DNA of 64,000 nucleotides from Rhipicephalus microplus (Eukaryota; Arthropoda; Arachnida; Ixodida; Ixodidae). Positions 20,538 to 29,873 of this stretch are shown here, in pieces. The stretch is taken from NCBI RefSeq assembly GCF_043290135.1, contig NC_134710.1, forward strand, positions 202,672,692-202,736,691, written 5' to 3'. A program made the translations under genes and the position numbers. Below the pieces are notes generated by a model, which did no database searches, was not told where the DNA came from, and saw only the letters and a program-made list of their open reading frames with translations. Every line of letters starts with the position of its first letter. The first letter of the stretch is position 1.

Positions 20538-21048
20538 GGTCCGTTCGATTCACCTGCACCGGTCGGAACCAATTCACGGCTGTGCACGCGAAGTTCAGAA
20601 ATTGTGCAGCGTGAGTGAGTTCAGCGGTGCAGGCACAGCACGACACCCGAAACGAATGACGATGTGCCGACAAGGTGCAGGCCTTATTTCTTTTCGCTTA
20701 ATTTACACCGTTCAGCAAACACTGACCGATGGCAAATCGAACATGCGGACAGTTTATGAGGCGCAAACATCTTGGCAAAACACACCGCATTTGTAGAGGC
20801 GGGTACGGCGCCTAAGCCACCTACGTCTAAGTGCTGCGTCGTCTGCTCAGCTGCACGCGCGCCTGCACCAAGCCGGCACCGTCAGCGAAGGAGGTGCAGG
20901 AAAATCATGAACCGGTGCTGCATCTATCCTGCACCTTTCGAAACGAATGGCAGGGTTCAGCGGTCGCCATTGCTGCACCGCTGAAACGAATGGCAAGGTG
21001 CAGCACCTCGTGAACTGGTTCACGTGGTGCAGGCGAATCGAACGGACC
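20538..21048. mobile_element. Nested inverted-repeat MITE within the P-like element
   Basis: A 23-bp arm GGTCCGTTCGATTCACCTGC... at 20538-20560 pairs with its reverse complement at 21026-21048, with one mismatch. The interior is rich in related motifs (TGCACC, GAACCGG/AACTGGTTCAC, CGAATGGCA), giving several shorter hairpins. There is no ORF with recognisable motifs. Exact target duplication is not clear. Confidence 0.6.
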
Positions 21049-21807
21049 TAGAGTGAAGCCACGCCGTGCGTGCGGCGGCCATGTTGCCAGTGGCAGAAAA
21101 GAGCCGAGCGCTGCAAATTTATGCTTCATCGCGCTGCGGGTGAAAGTGACTCGTGTGTTTATAAAGCAACGAAAACAAGTAATTCTGGTTGTAAATGTTT
21201 ATTGCGACTTGTACGCAGCCAAGTGGCATGTAGAGAACTCAATTAAAGTGCATATGCATCAAATAGCGATGCCTAAAGCAAACACATCATCGAAAACATA
21301 GGTGCCCTACTGGTGGTTGAAAATTATTGCCCTTGTCAAAAGTGGTCCCACCTTACTTTTGACCGATTCTCGTTTTTTTTTTTCCTTCGTCATGTGTTGT
21401 ATCCTCACTTTTACGTATTGTTCGGCGATTTGCCTGCACAAACTGTAAACCTGATTATCAAGCGTATCAAAGTCTAGGACGTGCTGCTCTAGTTTATGGA
21501 ACCAGTTTTTCTCGGAGGAAGCTCATAGAACTTTCAGGATGAGGTGTTTTGCTCTTGACTTCACCGTTGTGATGGAATCACATTCAGCCTGTAGCCGCCT
21601 CAGTCCTCGACTGTTTACAGAGGCTAAAGACATCTCGCGACGGTGAAAAAAGATCACCTCGCCTCTTACATTTAATTAAAGGTGTCAGCTCATCTGAGTG
21701 CATGGCTGCTATGCACTCTTCACATGTAGTTGCAGTTCGACCTTTCGAACAATGAAGCCTTCTATGTATGGCACCACAGAACCAACAAAAGCTGAAAAGC
21801 TTTCGGG

Positions 21808-22643
21808 CTAGTCAATGCGATGCGTATTGTCGTGGTCATCGGGCTGCAAGACTGGGGCCTGGCGCATGTCAGTGAGATGGCTTCTTGGATCTACCATGGC
21901 TGCAGGAGTCGTTGCATTCAATACGGAGAAAACATCTTGGGAGCAGTGTCCAGAACTTGAAGACGTCACTTCCGTCTGAATCAATAGACGCTTGTATGCA
22001 GCCATAAACTGCGAAGCTGTTGGGTTGTTGTTATGGCCTCCTCATCCACGTATTGAGTCGAAGAAGTTTTCGGCATACTCTTGACTGAGTTTGTGTGTCA
22101 GTAAGTATTTCAGCTGACCCTGGCTGACAAGTCTGTCAAACATTCTTTCCGTGCTTGCCATGCGTATCCAAAAACTAATGAATCTGTTTTTTTTTTTCAG
22201 TCCTTCTGTCACTGCCGGATCTCTCAGCCCGTTTATGTACGCTCGAGTCTCCGCAAAAAACGACTTCCAGAATGCTTCGTTCCCCTGCCGAAGGGGCGCT
22301 TTGTACGACCTTGCCAGCGGGTTCCTGGAGTTTAAGATGTCAAACAAGCAATCGAAAGTTCTATTAAACGTAGATCTTGTGCTGGCACCCTTGAATTGCG
22401 GCAGCTTTAGCTTTTGTTTGCAGAAGTCCAAAGCGTCGGCAACTGAGGCACTCGATCAGTCGTACAGCATATCATACCTTCATTTTCTTGCTTTTCCCAT
22501 TGGACGTGGACTTTCGTAAGTATGTTTCCGAGCCACAACACTTCTTCACGTTGAAGTGCCTTCAATGCCACTTCATAACCCAATTTCACATGCTTCCCTT
22601 CAATGTCAAAGAGGTGGTCAAAGCACTCTGGCGCGAAGTGCAT
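21808..22643 (-). pseudogene. P-element/THAP9-like transposase fragment
   Basis: The minus frames give HVKLGYEVALKALQREEV (about 22560), LDFCKQKLKLPQFKGASTRS and NRTFDCLFDILNSRNPLARS, then GLRDPAVTEGLKKKNRFISF, LKYLLTHKLSQEYAENFFDS and IRG. A TGA at about 22040 then breaks the frame before GGHNNNPTASQFMAAYKRLL. The block 'LTxxLSQ(D/E)..E.FF..IR..GG.N.NPT...F..A.K.L' is diagnostic of P-type transposases. A frameshift lies near 22450-22490. The family catalyses cut-and-paste with 8-bp duplications, which matches the flanks found here. The N-terminal half of the catalytic domain is deleted. Confidence 0.85.
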
Positions 22644-22799
22644 AGAGCGAAGTGATCTCAGTCTTTCGCATTCTACTTCTCACGGCCAACGGCCCACTCC
22701 CAGAGGCTCCGAGTTACGGGATCTTTAGGAAACCTGCAAAACAAATCCGGACTGTTATGTTTTGCACGCTTAGATCGCGTCAGCTATAGCTCCCTTTAG

Positions 22800-22916
22800 T
22801 AACGAGTGCGGAATGGCTATGTCGAAAACGTTTTCGTGTACGTACAGGTGGAATGTGAGGCCACAACCTTTTTTCAACCTGTTGGCACATCCGTGAACGA
22901 CGCAAAAGGCAACCAT
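22800..22916 (-). pseudogene. THAP zinc-finger N-terminus of the P-like transposase
   Basis: From ATG 22916 the frame reads MVAFCVVHGCANRLKKGCGL, then TFHLYVHE, and stops shortly after. It shows the start of a C2CH THAP domain (C-x4-C ... N-R ... G..FH). The rest of the domain is not legible. It lies between the right inverted repeat and the transposase fragment, the expected position for the DNA-binding domain of a P-type transposase. Confidence 0.65.
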
Positions 22917-23407
22917 TGTAAACCATTTTTGTTTACATGCCGACAATGTGAAACAAGAACGGACGAAATGAGCAGCTCGCGATGGCGCTGAGCACGCTTT
23001 TTGCCACTGGCAAGATGGCGGCAGCTGGCTTCACTCGCACAGCGCCCCTTCCACTCCAGCAAGTTTTATGCATCCTCCTTGGGTGAGTAGCACCGAGTTT
23101 TGTACAATGCATATGGCGTACGTGCAATTGCGATGGACCGCAATTACCACACGTGCAATTCCTCTATGGCAATTACACACCCTACCGCAATGTATGAAAC
23201 TCCATGGTGAGCAGCAAATAACGAGGACGAGAAATGCACTGTCTTCGCCCTTGTTACACTGTATTCTAGTGTCCTTGTCGCTACACGCTTATAAAATTAG
23301 TCTGCTGTTAGTCAGTTCGTCAAATTAATCTGATGTTAATCACATGTAGGTGGACGTTGTCATTATGCGTAAAATTATAGCGACGTCCACGTGTAAAGGT
23401 GTGCGTG

Positions 23408-23450
23408 CGCCACGGAGGAAGGAAAGGACCTTTTTCCTTCCTCCGTGGCG
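23408..23450. repeat. Perfect 18-bp hairpin
   Basis: CGCCACGGAGGAAGGAAA (23408-23425) is followed, after a 7-nt loop, by its exact reverse complement at 23433-23450; pairing continues with wobbles for several more bases. It lies in GC-rich sequence upstream of a GTCGTCGGCG-type tract. It could be a MITE core or the site of a local inverted duplication. Confidence 0.75.
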
Positions 23451-23888
23451 TGCGCCGAGGCGGTTTCGTCCAGCGGCGGCGTGGGGCTCGTGTTGAGGCG
23501 TCGTCGGCGAACGGCCCCTTTTCGTCGTCGGCGGCGTGGAAACCGAAACTACAAGTTCAAAAAGCTCTTTACTGCGTGTTTTTTTCTTAATTGGCACAAA
23601 TTCAGAGCTTTTAGCAGTAACTGCAAAATACGACATATGAGATTACTAGAAGAGAATTGCCAAACGTATCGTAAATGCTTTGTTTTTGAGCATGCACACT
23701 GAAAATGGAGGAAAAGCTGGGGCGAGGGGGGTGGGGGCACTTATCACAAGTCGTGTGCAGTACATTATTATTTTTGGGGACGTTTTGACCAACCGTTTAG
23801 CGTTCGTCAAATAGCGATTACCGCGGCTGGGATCGAAAATGCAAAAACGCCATGCCACCACGGTACGTGTGTTGAATGTATGTTTATT

Positions 23889-25482
23889 CCCAGACAACAC
23901 TCGATGTCCTGAGGTCGTCCTCATATGGTACAATCGTCCTCGCACAGTTCTCATTAACCTTAGTACTTACTGAGGACGACACAAGCTGGTTTGACCCAGA
24001 AACGTCTTTTCGAGTGCTTTCTGAGGACAACTATTTATCCTGAAAAAGTACTTTTAAGGACGTTTTGGAGAGGACAAAAGCAACGCGTGAGCGCCGGTTC
24101 AAACGTTTTTTCGGCTGCTTTCTGAGGACAACAATTGGTCTGGAAAAGGTCCTGTCAAGGACCTTTTGGGAATGACAGAACATTGCACTGAGCACTTAGA
24201 TATAATTCCTCAAGACCTTTGCGCACCAAATAGATGCATTTCATATGTGAAAACTTTATTCACACGTTCGTTTTATACAGTCATAAAGTTATTGTATATT
24301 TTTGCCTCGTTTGTTTCTTTTTTGGCAGAAAAATTTCAAATTACGCGTTTTGCTTAATGAGACACGCGTAAATAATTGGGTTAGGTATCGAACCTGGTAT
24401 TGCGAAATGTCAATTTGAAACAGTGTGTTCACGAATGTCACCGCCTTAAATTAGTCACTATACACCACTGTAGCGCGTAATAACAAACTAGCAGCTGGCA
24501 ACCATTGACTATGCGGCACCATTTTAGACAGCCGAGTAGCCAAGCCATTCCAAGCCAACTGACTGTCAAAATGGCAGCGGCGGCCCTGTCAGGGAAGGTA
24601 AAGTGTACTAGTGGAAGCTCGTAGCCTTTGTTGCTTGTGTGCAAGGTTAAAAGTGAGATATGTGTGAGTCGTAGGTGATGACAACTGGTAAATTGCCGTG
24701 TTGATGGGTGCACTGGGTTGCACAACGTTCAGACGAATGGATGCATTGTCACCAGCCAACCGCGGCGAGGTGTGGTTCAAAGCAGCCTGGAACACCAGAT
24801 ATCAATTGTGCTTTGAAGCCGCATGGTCCTAACGTGGAAGGATCTACTTCTGCATCTGACACATGGCCTGACCTCGGGCAAGTCAAGTCAACGCCCATGT
24901 CGAGTGTACTGATAGGCTGTCAGAGCGGAGCCTCTAACACTAATGAGTGCATTGGGTGCGATACACATGATGATGACACTGTGTCAAACTTTCGAGGAAG
25001 ATTGACCTGTGTTGACTGACCTGTGTTGATTGACCTGTGTTGACTGCCTTGATACTGCTTTTATTTTTTCAGACTATATGCGGACTCGAATGTCTGACAA
25101 AACTGTCAGTTGTGATTAATTACTGTTAAATTTCAGTCAACAAGCTTTGTTTGTTTTGTCACCTGTCTGTTGATTAATACAGTATATATACACGAGACCT
25201 CGCAGGTGTCTTTCTTTTAATGTATGGAAATATAATGAAAAGAAGTAAATCCTAAGTAGTATCTGCCCACAGTACCGAACCGGCCACACAATCGTTGTTC
25301 TGAAAAGATACTGAAAAAGTCCTGAGGTGTTGTATTGAGGATGTGCTGAGGTTGTCATGTGTACGGACAAGGGGACGGGATTAGTGCCATTATAGTACCA
25401 TAAGAGGACATTCTGAGGGCGTCATATTGTCCTCGCGAAAGCATACTGAGGACGTCCTGAGGTTGTGTTTGTGTTGTCTGGG
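23889..25482. mobile_element. Unclassified inverted-repeat element with GAGGAC subrepeats
   Basis: CCCAGACAACACTCGATGTC (23889) and CCCAGACAACACAAACACAA (reverse complement from 25482) share their first 12 bases. Both are followed by repeated GAGGAC/GTCCTC motifs (CTGAGGACGTCCTGAGG, TTTCTGAGGACAAC). I see no transposase in the 1594-bp span and no clear target duplication, so the superfamily is open. It includes three tandem 14-bp units at 25003-25044. Confidence 0.6.
25003..25044. repeat. Three tandem 14-bp units
   Basis: TGACCTGTGTTGAC repeated three times (25003-25016, 25017-25030, 25031-25044), with one T for C in the second unit. Confidence 0.9.
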
Positions 25483-25516
25483 TTGCTTCCAAACATGTGC
25501 AGCAATCTTTTTTTAA

Positions 25517-25985
25517 GGGCGAAACTTCTTAGGGTGTGGGTCTGTCCATCCTCTGATGGTGTATGTAGCCACCGGTGGCACATACACGAAAGAGCGGTCC
25601 TTAATTTGTCCGCTGGATGGCGGCACCTCTATATGATGAATACATGGATGAAAATATGTGGGATGGATGTACTTGGGAGTGTTCAGTAGATAGATGGACG
25701 GACGTACAGATAGACGAATGGCCTGATGGACGCACAGAAAGACAAAGGGGTGGACAGACGGACGGACAGACAGTGAGGGACGACCACACGAACAGACACA
25801 TGGACAGATAAACGGAATAACGGACGTACTGATGCATAGAGGGACGCACGGACGGACAGATGCACCGACGGTCACACGGGTGAACGGACGCATGGACGGG
25901 CGCATGGATGGACAGAAGCAAGAATGAATGGGCTCACGAAAGCACGAACGGCCTGGCGAACGCTTCGCACTACCAATCATCATTC
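25517..25985. repeat. Repeat element with (GGAC)n-type minisatellite core
   Basis: The left end AAGGGCGAAACTTCTTAGG...GGGTCTGTCC and right end GGCGAACGCTTCGCACTACC flank about 300 bp of degenerate 4-bp units (GGAC/GGAT/AGAC/GCAC). The long serine/valine/proline-rich ORFs on both strands here are translations of this simple sequence, not genes. The end sequences match those of the element at 58687. Confidence 0.75.
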
Positions 25986-25989
25986 ACTC

Positions 25990-27324
25990 CGTTGATATGC
26001 TGCTTTTTTTTGGTACTGTCTTTGCATATGTCTCACAAGATTCATGGCGGTAACCTGCTGGCATATCATTTAAAAGAATAATGAACCCAGCCTTGAAGGA
26101 CGTGCGCACACAACGATATTCAACACGCAAGCTTGGACGTCAGTATTTTCAATGAAGCAACATGGTTCGAAAAGAAAACCAAGACAAACATGTGCTACTC
26201 GTGATGCGGCTAGTACAGATGGAAGCACTGTGCATGAGACAATCACATATTAAATAACCAACACGAGGCCATGCGCCGTAAAAACCATAAAGATTTAACC
26301 CAGGCCACGATACATTCTAAATTACATTTCTCTAAAAAGATTACCAGTGTCTTTTCGTGATAACGCTATGGGAGGTACACGATCAGGACTGTGTTCTTTC
26401 TTTGAATTTTATATTCTCCAGTCAGTTCCTTATCGCATATCGGGGCACTTGATATATGCTTTCATCATTGCCCTTTCGACTTTATTTCATTGCTGGGTAT
26501 CGTTAAAAACTGGTGAGCAACCGCACTTTCTTCAGTCGAGCAGGCGAGTCTCCTACCGATGATGTGACGAACATTTCAGGTTCTTTGAGCGTCCCGCCTG
26601 GCCTATGCACACTCTACCACAAAACAAGGCATGGCTAAAATCCCTGTCCATTTCTTCTTCCTCATTCAACAAGAAAACGGTGTACTATACGTATGACATC
26701 TAACAAAATAATGAGCCCTTAAATGTACGCTTCTTTCCTCACGTTTGCGAGGAATTCAGTTAATCTATTACATGACCAGTTGCACCTGCTCCTTGATTTC
26801 CGGATTTGATGATCTCAGAAAATCGCGAAAGCAATGCATGGCGCCGAGAATTCGGTAATTTTGCTTTTCACGCTATTAGGAATCGTGTACTACTGCTTGC
26901 CTACTGTACCCACTGAAGTTCCATCTGTTTCTTCTTTAACTTCTATTTCGTTTCAACTCAACCTTGCGGCCTTACAACGGGTCACTCAAACGCTGCACCT
27001 TTTCAACGAAGGCTGTCCAAGTGCCACCTGATTCTCTCCGCGATTGTAGGTATGCGTGACTCCCAAAAAATGCACGTTCTTTCTACTAAGTCTTTCCGAA
27101 CAAAAAAAAAAAAAGTGGAGGATGCGCGAGGGGGAGGGGGCAGGGGTTACAAAACAGGAATTTTCATTGCCAGTGTCAAAAGAAATTTTCCAGCTTTTTT
27201 TCTTAAAGTGGAGTAGCTATGGAATCGCGCACATGTACTTGTCCAGGGAACACGTTGTTGGGTCGGTCCGGCACCGACGTTTCTAGTACTATAAGTAGTA
27301 ATAAGTACTATAAGTACTATAAGT
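25990..27324. other. No recognised gene
   Basis: Mixed sequence with no coding motif that I recognise. The last 40 bp (27285-27324) is a run of TAGTACTATAAGTA-type palindromic units adjoining the next element. Confidence 0.45.
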
Positions 27325-27350
27325 CTAGTACTTATAGTATAGTGTACTAG

Positions 27351-27692
27351 TGTAGCGGAAGCTGCTAAGCACCACCGCATTCTTTTCTATCCCGTCTGCA
27401 GCCGGCCGTCGACAGCGCGCCTACTCGCGGCGCCAGCGCCTCCTCCTCCGTGTTCGGGGAACAACGTGTTGTCGGGGCCGGCTCCGGGGATTAGACCTAC
27501 GTCTGCTCGCTCGGTGGCCCCCTTTTCCTTTTTCTTGTAGAAGAACGCGGGGGTGCCTCCTTCTCTCCCTCGTCGAGGGGAGCTCTCGTCACTCGCACGG
27601 AGAGGAAATAGACAGTCTTGCCCTGCAACTCAAAACCTGCTTCACGTCTCCTTTCTCGCTGCCTCCGGCAGCCGACATTCCCGGCCGCTACA
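27351..27692 (+). repeat. 5' LTR of the gypsy derivative (342 bp)
   Basis: Begins TGTAGCGGAAGCTGC and ends GGCCGCTACA; the terminal TGTAGCGG/CCGCTACA is an inverted repeat. It differs from the 3' LTR by A/G near 27499 and A/C near 27632 (about 99.4% identical by eye). Confidence 0.95.
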
Positions 27693-27696
27693 AAAT

Positions 27697-27712
27697 TGGT
27701 GACCCGAACGCT
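27697..27712 (+). promoter_or_regulatory. Primer-binding site of the gypsy derivative
   Basis: TGGTGACCCGAACGCT begins 4 nt after the 5' LTR; the TGG start matches the CCA end of a tRNA primer. The same sequence (complemented) is in the full-length copy at 51882-51897. I did not assign the tRNA. Confidence 0.7.
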
Positions 27713-27729
27713 TCAACAAACACGCCGCG

Positions 27730-28557
27730 ATGAGCTCCGACGACAACGCTGCTGCCTCCACGCCTGCGGTCATCGCCACAGAACTGAAGCTACCAAATTT
27801 TTGGCCGAAAAATCCAAGAGTTTGGTTCAGCCAAGTGGAGGCCCGTTTTCAACTCCGGCACATCACCTCGCAGTCGACGAAATACCTTCACGTCGTCGCA
27901 GCCCTGCCCCCCGAAATCGCCGACGCTATCGACGACATTTTGGTTTCACCCCCCGCGCAAGAAGAATATGACTCCCTCAAAAAGACGGTGCTGGACCGCC
28001 TCGAGGCGCCTGAAGAAAGCAGACTGCAGCAGCTCTTGTGTCGCGAAGAGCTGGGCGACCAACGACCTTCCCAACTGCTGCACCGTATGCGGCAACTACT
28101 CGGTGTGCACGCGCGTCAGGACGGCCAGCTCCCACTTCTTCGTGAACTTTTCCTGCAACGGCTCCCCCAGTCGGTGCGCGTGGTTCTCGCGGGTTCAAAT
28201 GAGACGTCCCTTGATCGACTAGCGCAACTTGCCGATCGCATCACGGAATACTCATCTCCAACCTTTGCGCCCATAGCTGCTGCAAGAACACATGAGCAAC
28301 CAGATCGACTGTCGCGCCTTGAGGAGAAACTGCAACACCTTACCGAGACCATGCAGAAACTTGTGCTATCTGGCGCTCCCCAACAGGACGAGCAACGACG
28401 CAACCGATCCCCTTCAAGACATCCAAGCTCTTCCCAGAGAAGCCATGCACGAGATACACAGGACGGAGTTTGCTGGTACCACCGTCGTTTCGGCACGGGT
28501 GCTAGCCGCTGCACTCAACCTTGCTCGTTTCCGGGAAACGCTCCGGCCAGTCGTTAA
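27730..28557 (+). CDS. gag of the gypsy derivative (275 aa, intact)
   Basis: The Gag-like structural protein: an N-terminal capsid-type helical domain ([80 protein letters not shown]). A charged linker follows (residues about 190-250), then a C-terminal Cys/His motif [18 protein letters not shown]. This pattern (W..Q.E..F....I, then L.REELGDR.PSQLLR) is common to arthropod Ty3/gypsy Gag proteins. No stop or frameshift is present. By eye the protein matches the gag of the full-length copy. It would assemble virus-like particles that package the element RNA. Confidence 0.92.
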   Translation: MSSDDNAAASTPAVIATELKLPNFWPKNPRVWFSQVEARFQLRHITSQSTKYLHVVAALPPEIADAIDDILVSPPAQEEYDSLKKTVLDRLEAPEESRLQQLLCREELGDQRPSQLLHRMRQLLGVHARQDGQLPLLRELFLQRLPQSVRVVLAGSNETSLDRLAQLADRITEYSSPTFAPIAAARTHEQPDRLSRLEEKLQHLTETMQKLVLSGAPQQDEQRRNRSPSRHPSSSQRSHARDTQDGVCWYHRRFGTGASRCTQPCSFPGNAPASR

Positions 28558-28811
28558 CGGCGGCTTACGACATCGGCCCTCCACCCAGCCGCCTGTTTTT
28601 CGTAGTCGACCGCGTAAGCAACTCGCGCCTGCTAGTCGACACGGGAGCCGCTCCGCCGTACGATGGCCCATTCAAAGTTTTGGGACGTACTAACAAAACC
28701 ATCGCAATCGACGTGCGGGGGAAACGAGAAGTCGTCGCCGTTGACCGCGCCAAGCCTGCTCATATTGAAGTTTCCATTCAAGCAGCCTCTCACGTACGAT
28801 TTCAGTGCTAA
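28512..28811 (+). CDS. Truncated in-frame pol: protease start fused to integrase C-terminus
   Basis: This open frame overlaps the end of gag in the -1 register and runs 28512-28811. It has the same N-terminus as the full pol up to LLVDTGA, which includes the DTG protease signature, and then jumps directly to [20 protein letters not shown] of the integrase tail. It shares the C-terminus [16 protein letters not shown] with the full pol. The deletion removes 914 codons exactly. There is no ATG at the start; expression would need -1 frameshifting from gag. The resulting ~96-residue product has no complete enzyme domain. Confidence 0.85.
   Translation, partial: HSTLLVSGKRSGQSLTAAYDIGPPPSRLFFVVDRVSNSRLLVDTGAAPPYDGPFKVLGRTNKTIAIDVRGKREVVAVDRAKPAHIEVSIQAASHVRFQC
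28533..28539 (+). promoter_or_regulatory. GGGAAAC slippery heptamer in the gag/pol overlap
   Basis: In gag register the site reads CCG GGA AAC (X XXY YYZ), and slipping one base back gives GGG AAA CGC, which is the pol frame. It lies six codons before the gag stop. The same site is in the full-length copy at 51055-51061. GGGAAAC is a recognised -1 slippery form; downstream structure was not modelled. Confidence 0.7.
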
Positions 28812-28892
28812 CCATTGGACTGTGACCTTTCACTATTCAGCCCGTAACTGCTGTCCTTCTTTAAAAGCTCCGCAATCTAGGGGGGGAGCCTT

Positions 28893-29234
28893 TGTAGCGG
28901 AAGCTGCTAAGCACCACCGCATTCTTTTCTATCCCGTCTGCAGCCGGCCGTCGACAGCGCGCCTACTCGCGGCGCCAGCGCCTCCTCCTCCGTGTTCGGG
29001 GAACAACGTGTTGTCGGGGCCGGCTCCGGGGGTTAGACCTACGTCTGCTCGCTCGGTGGCCCCCTTTTCCTTTTTCTTGTAGAAGAACGCGGGGGTGCCT
29101 CCTTCTCTCCCTCGTCGAGGGGAGCTCTCGTCACTCGCACGGAGAGGAAATAGACAGTCTTGCCCTGCAACTCCAAACCTGCTTCACGTCTCCTTTCTCG
29201 CTGCCTCCGGCAGCCGACATTCCCGGCCGCTACA
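28893..29234 (+). repeat. 3' LTR of the gypsy derivative, with upstream polypurine tract
   Basis: A 342-bp LTR preceded by AGGGGGGGAGCCTT (28879-28892), the plus-strand primer region. It ends GGCCGCTACA and is followed by the target duplication CTAG. Confidence 0.95.
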
Positions 29235-29379
29235 CTAGAATATGGGGCAATGTGTTGAGGGAGGAGCCGTGGCTGACGCATTCGGTATCGACAGCCACGA
29301 GATGGCGCCACCTTAGCATGGGCTGTCACCTCACGCTTTGCCTTTTATGCACTTCTGTGTTTTGATATTAGTAATAGCA

Positions 29380-29568
29380 GAGGTTTAACGTCCGAAAACC
29401 ACCATACGATTACGAAAGACGCCGTGGAGGAGTGCTGCGGAAATTCGACCACCTGGGGTGCTTTAACGTGCACCTACATCTAGGCACACGCGTGCACCTC
29501 AGTATTTGCGCCTCCGCCGAAAATGCAGCCACCGCGGCCGGGATTCGATCCCGTGATATGCGCTTGCA
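29380..29568 (-). repeat. Ruka-like SINE, copy 3 (diverged, truncated)
   Basis: It shares AGGTTTAACGTCC, ACCACCATACGATTACGA, GGGATTCGATCCCGTG and the GAAAATGCAGCC core with the other copies. It has many CpG-type changes and lacks the outer tRNA head, so it is older than copies 4-6. Confidence 0.75.
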
Positions 29569-29873
29569 TACGTAATTGCTGACACGTCCGCGAAAAGATT
29601 TATAATGAGTTTGTTTGTACTGCATTCAAAACAAAACGAAATGTCAAAGCCGCCACACACGGTTTAAATGCAGGTATGAACAAACAATGGTGAAGCATGC
29701 AGTCATCCCTGGGGAAACTGCCTGCAGTTTTTAAAGCTCGGTTGGTGCACGAATAAAAAATTAGGAAGATTGAGGTATCGAAGGAGAATCTCTCAACCCG
29801 AAAGCTTCTTGTTATATTACTGCTATATCGAGTCGTAGTGAGCACACTGCGACGGCTTCGACTTCCTTCGTTA

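Larger units (their letters stand above)
20423..23081 (-). mobile_element. P-element-like (THAP/P superfamily) transposon with 8-bp target duplication
   Basis: The ends CAAGGAGGATACATAAAACT (20423) and CAAGGAGGATGCATAAAACT (reverse complement from 23081) form a 29-bp inverted repeat with one mismatch. It is flanked by GGTGAGTA on both sides (20415-20422 and 23082-23089). An 8-bp duplication is the hallmark of P elements. The interior carries, on the minus strand, a THAP-like N-terminus and a P-type transposase C-terminal half, both broken. A 511-bp inverted-repeat element is nested near the left end. The element lies about 370 bp upstream of NOP10. Confidence 0.9.
27351..29234 (+). mobile_element. 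Ty3/gypsy retrotransposon, non-autonomous deletion derivative
   Basis: A 1884-bp element with two 342-bp LTRs, the 4-bp duplication CTAG on both sides (27347-27350, 29235-29238), a primer-binding site, an intact gag, a short in-frame pol remnant and a polypurine tract. Compared with the full copy at 47618-52243, 2742 nt of pol are missing, a multiple of three. The two LTRs differ at two positions that I can see, so insertion was recent. The element cannot make RT or integrase but keeps the sequences needed in cis. Confidence 0.95.

Noticed and set aside
25513..25983. Long Ser/Pro/Val/His-rich ORFs on both strands
   Set aside because: They are translations of the (GGAC)n-type minisatellite; open frames in all phases follow from the 4-bp repeat lacking stops.
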